Source: Kibdelosporangium philippinense (GTDB lineage Bacteria; Actinomycetota; Actinomycetes; Mycobacteriales; Pseudonocardiaceae). Taken from it: a DNA stretch of 64,000 nucleotides. Position 1 is the first letter of the stretch. Every line of letters begins with the position of its first letter. Under the pieces are notes generated by a model. The model did not search any database and was not told where the DNA came from. It saw only the letters and a program-made list of their open reading frames with translations. Below, one piece after another: positions 61,772 through 64,000 of the stretch. Position numbers and translations under genes: made by a program. Location of the stretch: the NCBI RefSeq assembly GCF_021390435.2, contig NZ_JAJVCN010000003.1:434001-498000 (forward strand), read 5' to 3'.

Positions 61772-64000
61772 TCAACTTGCGGGAATCCGCACCACCGCGG
61801 CCCGGTCTCCGGTCGCATTGTGATGGCTGAGCACCAACAAACCTTGCGACTTGTCGATGCCAAGAACCGCCTTGTCCCGCCTGATGGACAGTGCCGTGCC
61901 TGGCTTGGCGAGAAACACGAGCGCGTCACCGCCCTGGCCGGTCGCCCGCAGGCCGGGCTTGAGCGGATCGAACGACATCCCGTCCACGCTGTCAACAAGG
62001 TTGCTGCCTGAACCGGGTGGGCTGTAGTACCCGGCGACACCGACCGCATACGAGATCCGCGCCGACGCTGCCGTCGGGTCGATGCCGATCGCCTTGAGCG
62101 GCACGGGCAGCACGGCCACGTTCGTGTCGAACACGCCGGTGTCCACGTCGCCAAGCGAGCCGTTCAGCGCGACGCGCGCCACCGACGGGGTGCCGGGCTT
62201 CGCCAAGTCCACTGTGTTCACCACCCAGACATCCGTGCCGGTGAGCTTCGTCACGGCGGCTTCGAAGTCCCACTTGCCGTCACCGGTCGTGTCGATGTCC
62301 ACGTACGGAACCGTGTTGCTGCCGAGGTTGTACCAGTTGCCCCAGGTGGCGATGCCGAACGCGAGGATCGCTTTCTCCGGTTTGCCTTGTTCGACGGCGT
62401 GCGGTGCGGTGGACGCAACGCCGACGTATCGGAGGTCGCCGCCCTTGGCCGTGTCGTTGACAGTGCAGCCCTTTGCCAGTTTGCGACGGCACGACGGCAG
62501 TTGTGGTGAAGTCGCCTGCAACTGAAGGACGCTGATCAGCGAACGATACGACTCACGGCCTTCGCCTTGATCGAGTCCCTTGCCGCGCAGCGGGAGCAAG
62601 GCCTGTTCCCGGCTGTCGAAGCTGACCTGAGGCTCAGCCGTGAGCTTGGCGACGGGCTTTGGCGCCGCATACACCGGAACGCGCAGCGCGGGACCGGACT
62701 TCGGCGTCAGCACGAGCCTGCCGGACGCGTCGGCGACGAACTGGCGCGCGTACTCCTCCTGCACGGGCGCGACGGTCGGGTCGATGGTCCGGCGCATCGC
62801 GAGCGGATCGTCGACGCGCAACGTGACCGTGACGGACGCGGTGCCGCGCGGAGGCACACGGACGGGGCCGCGCGAGACTTCGTACCGCACGCCAGGAGTC
62901 TTGGTGATCTCCTGATAGGCCACCTGGAACTCGGCGGGCGCGCTGCCTTTGTTGACCAGCTTCACGGTCCGGGATGCCGACATGCGGGTGACCGCCTCGA
63001 CCGTGCCGAACGAGACGCTCACCGCGCCAGGCGACTCAAGGACCATCGCGAGCACCTGACTGTCCAAAGCGGACTGTGCATTCACCCGCCCGGCACCGAC
63101 CCTTTGCGGCGCGAGCAAAGTGCCGTTCGGTTCGGTTCGGACATCATCGCCAGCGGTGTTCACCACCGCGGCTTTGACTTCCTCGACGGACCACTCCGGA
63201 TGCGTCTGGCGGACCAATGCGGCGATCCCTGCGACGTGTGGCGCGGCCATCGAGGTCCCGCTGATCACCAAGGTCTGGTTGCCGCTGCCGGACAGCGCCG
63301 ACGAGATGGTGTCGCCAGGCGCGGCCACATCGGGTTTCACGGCCGGGCCGCGTACCCCGCGTGAGGTGAAAGTGCTTGGCGTGTCGTTGATCTCGGGCGA
63401 GTTGCTCTTGTACGCCCCGCGTTTCGACCCGAGCATCCGGACCATCAACGTGCCTGCTTCCAGTGCGGGCAGCAGCGGCTTGGTCGCCGTCGCGGTGAAC
63501 TGGAAGATCGGCAGGCTGTCGATACCGGCGATGCCAGCGTCGAAGTGATCGGTCGCGGACGGCAGCAACACACCAGCAGCACCGGCGGTTTTGGCGTTCG
63601 CGGCGCGACCGGCGGAGCCGCACCGGCGACTGGAGTCCTCGGGAGCCCAGTCAAGCCAGACGAACTTGCCAGCGACCTTGGTCTTGTCGGCTTCGGCGAA
63701 CGGTTTACAACCATCCTTATTGGACTCAGTGGCCATGGTCACCACCGGTTGGGTCAGATCCAGCTTGTCGTATCCCTTGTAGACCATGCCGTACTGACCG
63801 CCCGCTTCCGCCTGCGTTGGAGCGGTCACTTCGACCGCGTCCCGCAGGACAAACGGGTCACGCGTGCTGGCGACGGTCAATGCTTCCGGTGTGTTGCCGG
63901 GCGCGCCGCCGATGTCGTACACGTCGCCGCCGTTGCCGCCCGCGATGACCGAAAGCACGCCGTTGCGGGCCAGTTTGCGCACGAACAGGCTGTCTGGGTC
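61772..64000 (-). CDS. S8-family subtilisin-like serine protease, C-terminal part (runs off the right edge)
   Basis: 742 codons are present and the frame is open to base 64000, so the N-terminus (signal peptide, propeptide, catalytic Asp and His) is outside. Visible are the oxyanion region VLSVIAGGNGG, a PA-type insertion (about residues 60-210 of this part), and the catalytic serine in SGTSMAAPHVAG. The large C-terminal region, over 400 residues, has immunoglobulin-like beta domains (fn3-like). Probably an exported protease. The stop at 61772 is followed by a short GGGGG/CCCCC hairpin. Confidence 0.93.
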   Translation of the reverse strand, partial: DPDSLFVRKLARNGVLSVIAGGNGGDVYDIGGAPGNTPEALTVASTRDPFVLRDAVEVTAPTQAEAGGQYGMVYKGYDKLDLTQPVVTMATESNKDGCKPFAEADKTKVAGKFVWLDWAPEDSSRRCGSAGRAANAKTAGAAGVLLPSATDHFDAGIAGIDSLPIFQFTATATKPLLPALEAGTLMVRMLGSKRGAYKSNSPEINDTPSTFTSRGVRGPAVKPDVAAPGDTISSALSGSGNQTLVISGTSMAAPHVAGIAALVRQTHPEWSVEEVKAAVVNTAGDDVRTEPNGTLLAPQRVGAGRVNAQSALDSQVLAMVLESPGAVSVSFGTVEAVTRMSASRTVKLVNKGSAPAEFQVAYQEITKTPGVRYEVSRGPVRVPPRGTASVTVTLRVDDPLAMRRTIDPTVAPVQEEYARQFVADASGRLVLTPKSGPALRVPVYAAPKPVAKLTAEPQVSFDSREQALLPLRGKGLDQGEGRESYRSLISVLQLQATSPQLPSCRRKLAKGCTVNDTAKGGDLRYVGVASTAPHAVEQGKPEKAILAFGIATWGNWYNLGSNTVPYVDIDTTGDGKWDFEAAVTKLTGTDVWVVNTVDLAKPGTPSVARVALNGSLGDVDTGVFDTNVAVLPVPLKAIGIDPTAASARISYAVGVAGYYSPPGSGSNLVDSVDGMSFDPLKPGLRATGQGGDALVFLAKPGTALSIRRDKAVLGIDKSQGLLVLSHHNATGDRAAVVRIPAS

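Overview
This is a high-GC actinobacterial chromosome segment, most likely from the order Pseudonocardiales (Amycolatopsis/Kibdelosporangium/Lentzea-like; inferred, not proven). The evidence is the strong GC third-position bias, the many GTG starts, 4-base overlapping starts and stops, the actinobacterial tRNAs, and a gene order I recall from Mycobacterium tuberculosis Rv2924c-Rv2995c (fpg-rnc-DUF177-sepIVA, coaD-rsmD, recG-DAK-rpmB, ung-thiL-DUF3515, gpsA, fbiD-ppk-mutT1-hupB-leuDC-ndgR, gltX, FAH, leuB). The synteny statement is from memory and was not searched.

Layout. 1-6341 (minus): the potassium pump operon kdpFABC plus the N-terminal 610 codons of kdpD, headed by a 27-residue hydrophobic peptide. 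6.6-8.9 kb: a TetR regulator divergent from an NmrA-like and an MDR oxidoreductase, with a double palindrome between. 8.9-11.2 kb: asnB and a MarR regulator. 11.2-14.4 kb (minus): sepIVA-DUF177-rpmF-rnc-mutM. 14.5-15.4 kb: a secreted RNase Sa-like enzyme and a GNAT. 15.4-16.0 kb: a gene-free block of inverted and direct repeats. 16.0-17.9 kb (minus): SDR-rsmD-coaD. 18.0-23.8 kb: a HelD/HelR-type RNA polymerase remodeller, a Fic enzyme with a palindrome on its start codon, a DUF2087 gene, a BtrH-like protein and an arginase-family enzyme. 23.9-29.4 kb: pyruvate carboxylase, a LuxR-type protein with two HTH domains, and a DivIVA-like coiled-coil protein. 29.5-38.7 kb: recG-DAK, rpmB, a thiL-carbonic anhydrase-ung-HAD-MFS cluster, a RAM-domain protein and DUF3515. 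38.7-44.3 kb: MocR/PNPOx pair, a cysteine dioxygenase-like gene with its own leader peptide, cystathionine lyase, gpsA, plsC. 44.3-52.3 kb: fbiD, ppk, mutT1, hupB, leuD, leuC, ndgR. 52.3-53.7 kb: 1.2 kb without a gene, then tRNA-Glu and tRNA-Gln. 53.8-64 kb: HAD, gltX, flavin monooxygenase, FAH-family hydrolase, citramalate synthase behind an Ile-codon attenuator, leuB, and a truncated subtilase.

How it works together. cimA, leuCD and leuB give a complete citramalate route from pyruvate to 2-oxobutyrate (isoleucine precursor), with leuCD/leuB shared with leucine synthesis. ndgR is the expected regulator of leuCD, and the Val-Ile-Ile-Ile leader ahead of cimA fits isoleucine-sensing attenuation. 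A second leader peptide, ending in the conserved ...SALC pattern, precedes the cysteine dioxygenase-like gene.

The least explained material is non-coding. There is a 22-bp tandem repeat (core GTGTCCACCGTTCC) in arrays at 20.1 and 60.2-60.5 kb, with the same core forming the ends of a palindromic element at 15.5 kb. There are four near-identical long hairpins (CTCGTGAGTG...) at gene ends, some supplying the stop codons themselves. A 144-nt hairpin at 52.4 kb is fully paired in its arms only on the minus strand. A degenerate AAAGTGGCG motif family lies at 48.2-48.5 kb. No phage, insertion sequence, CRISPR array or biosynthetic cluster was seen.
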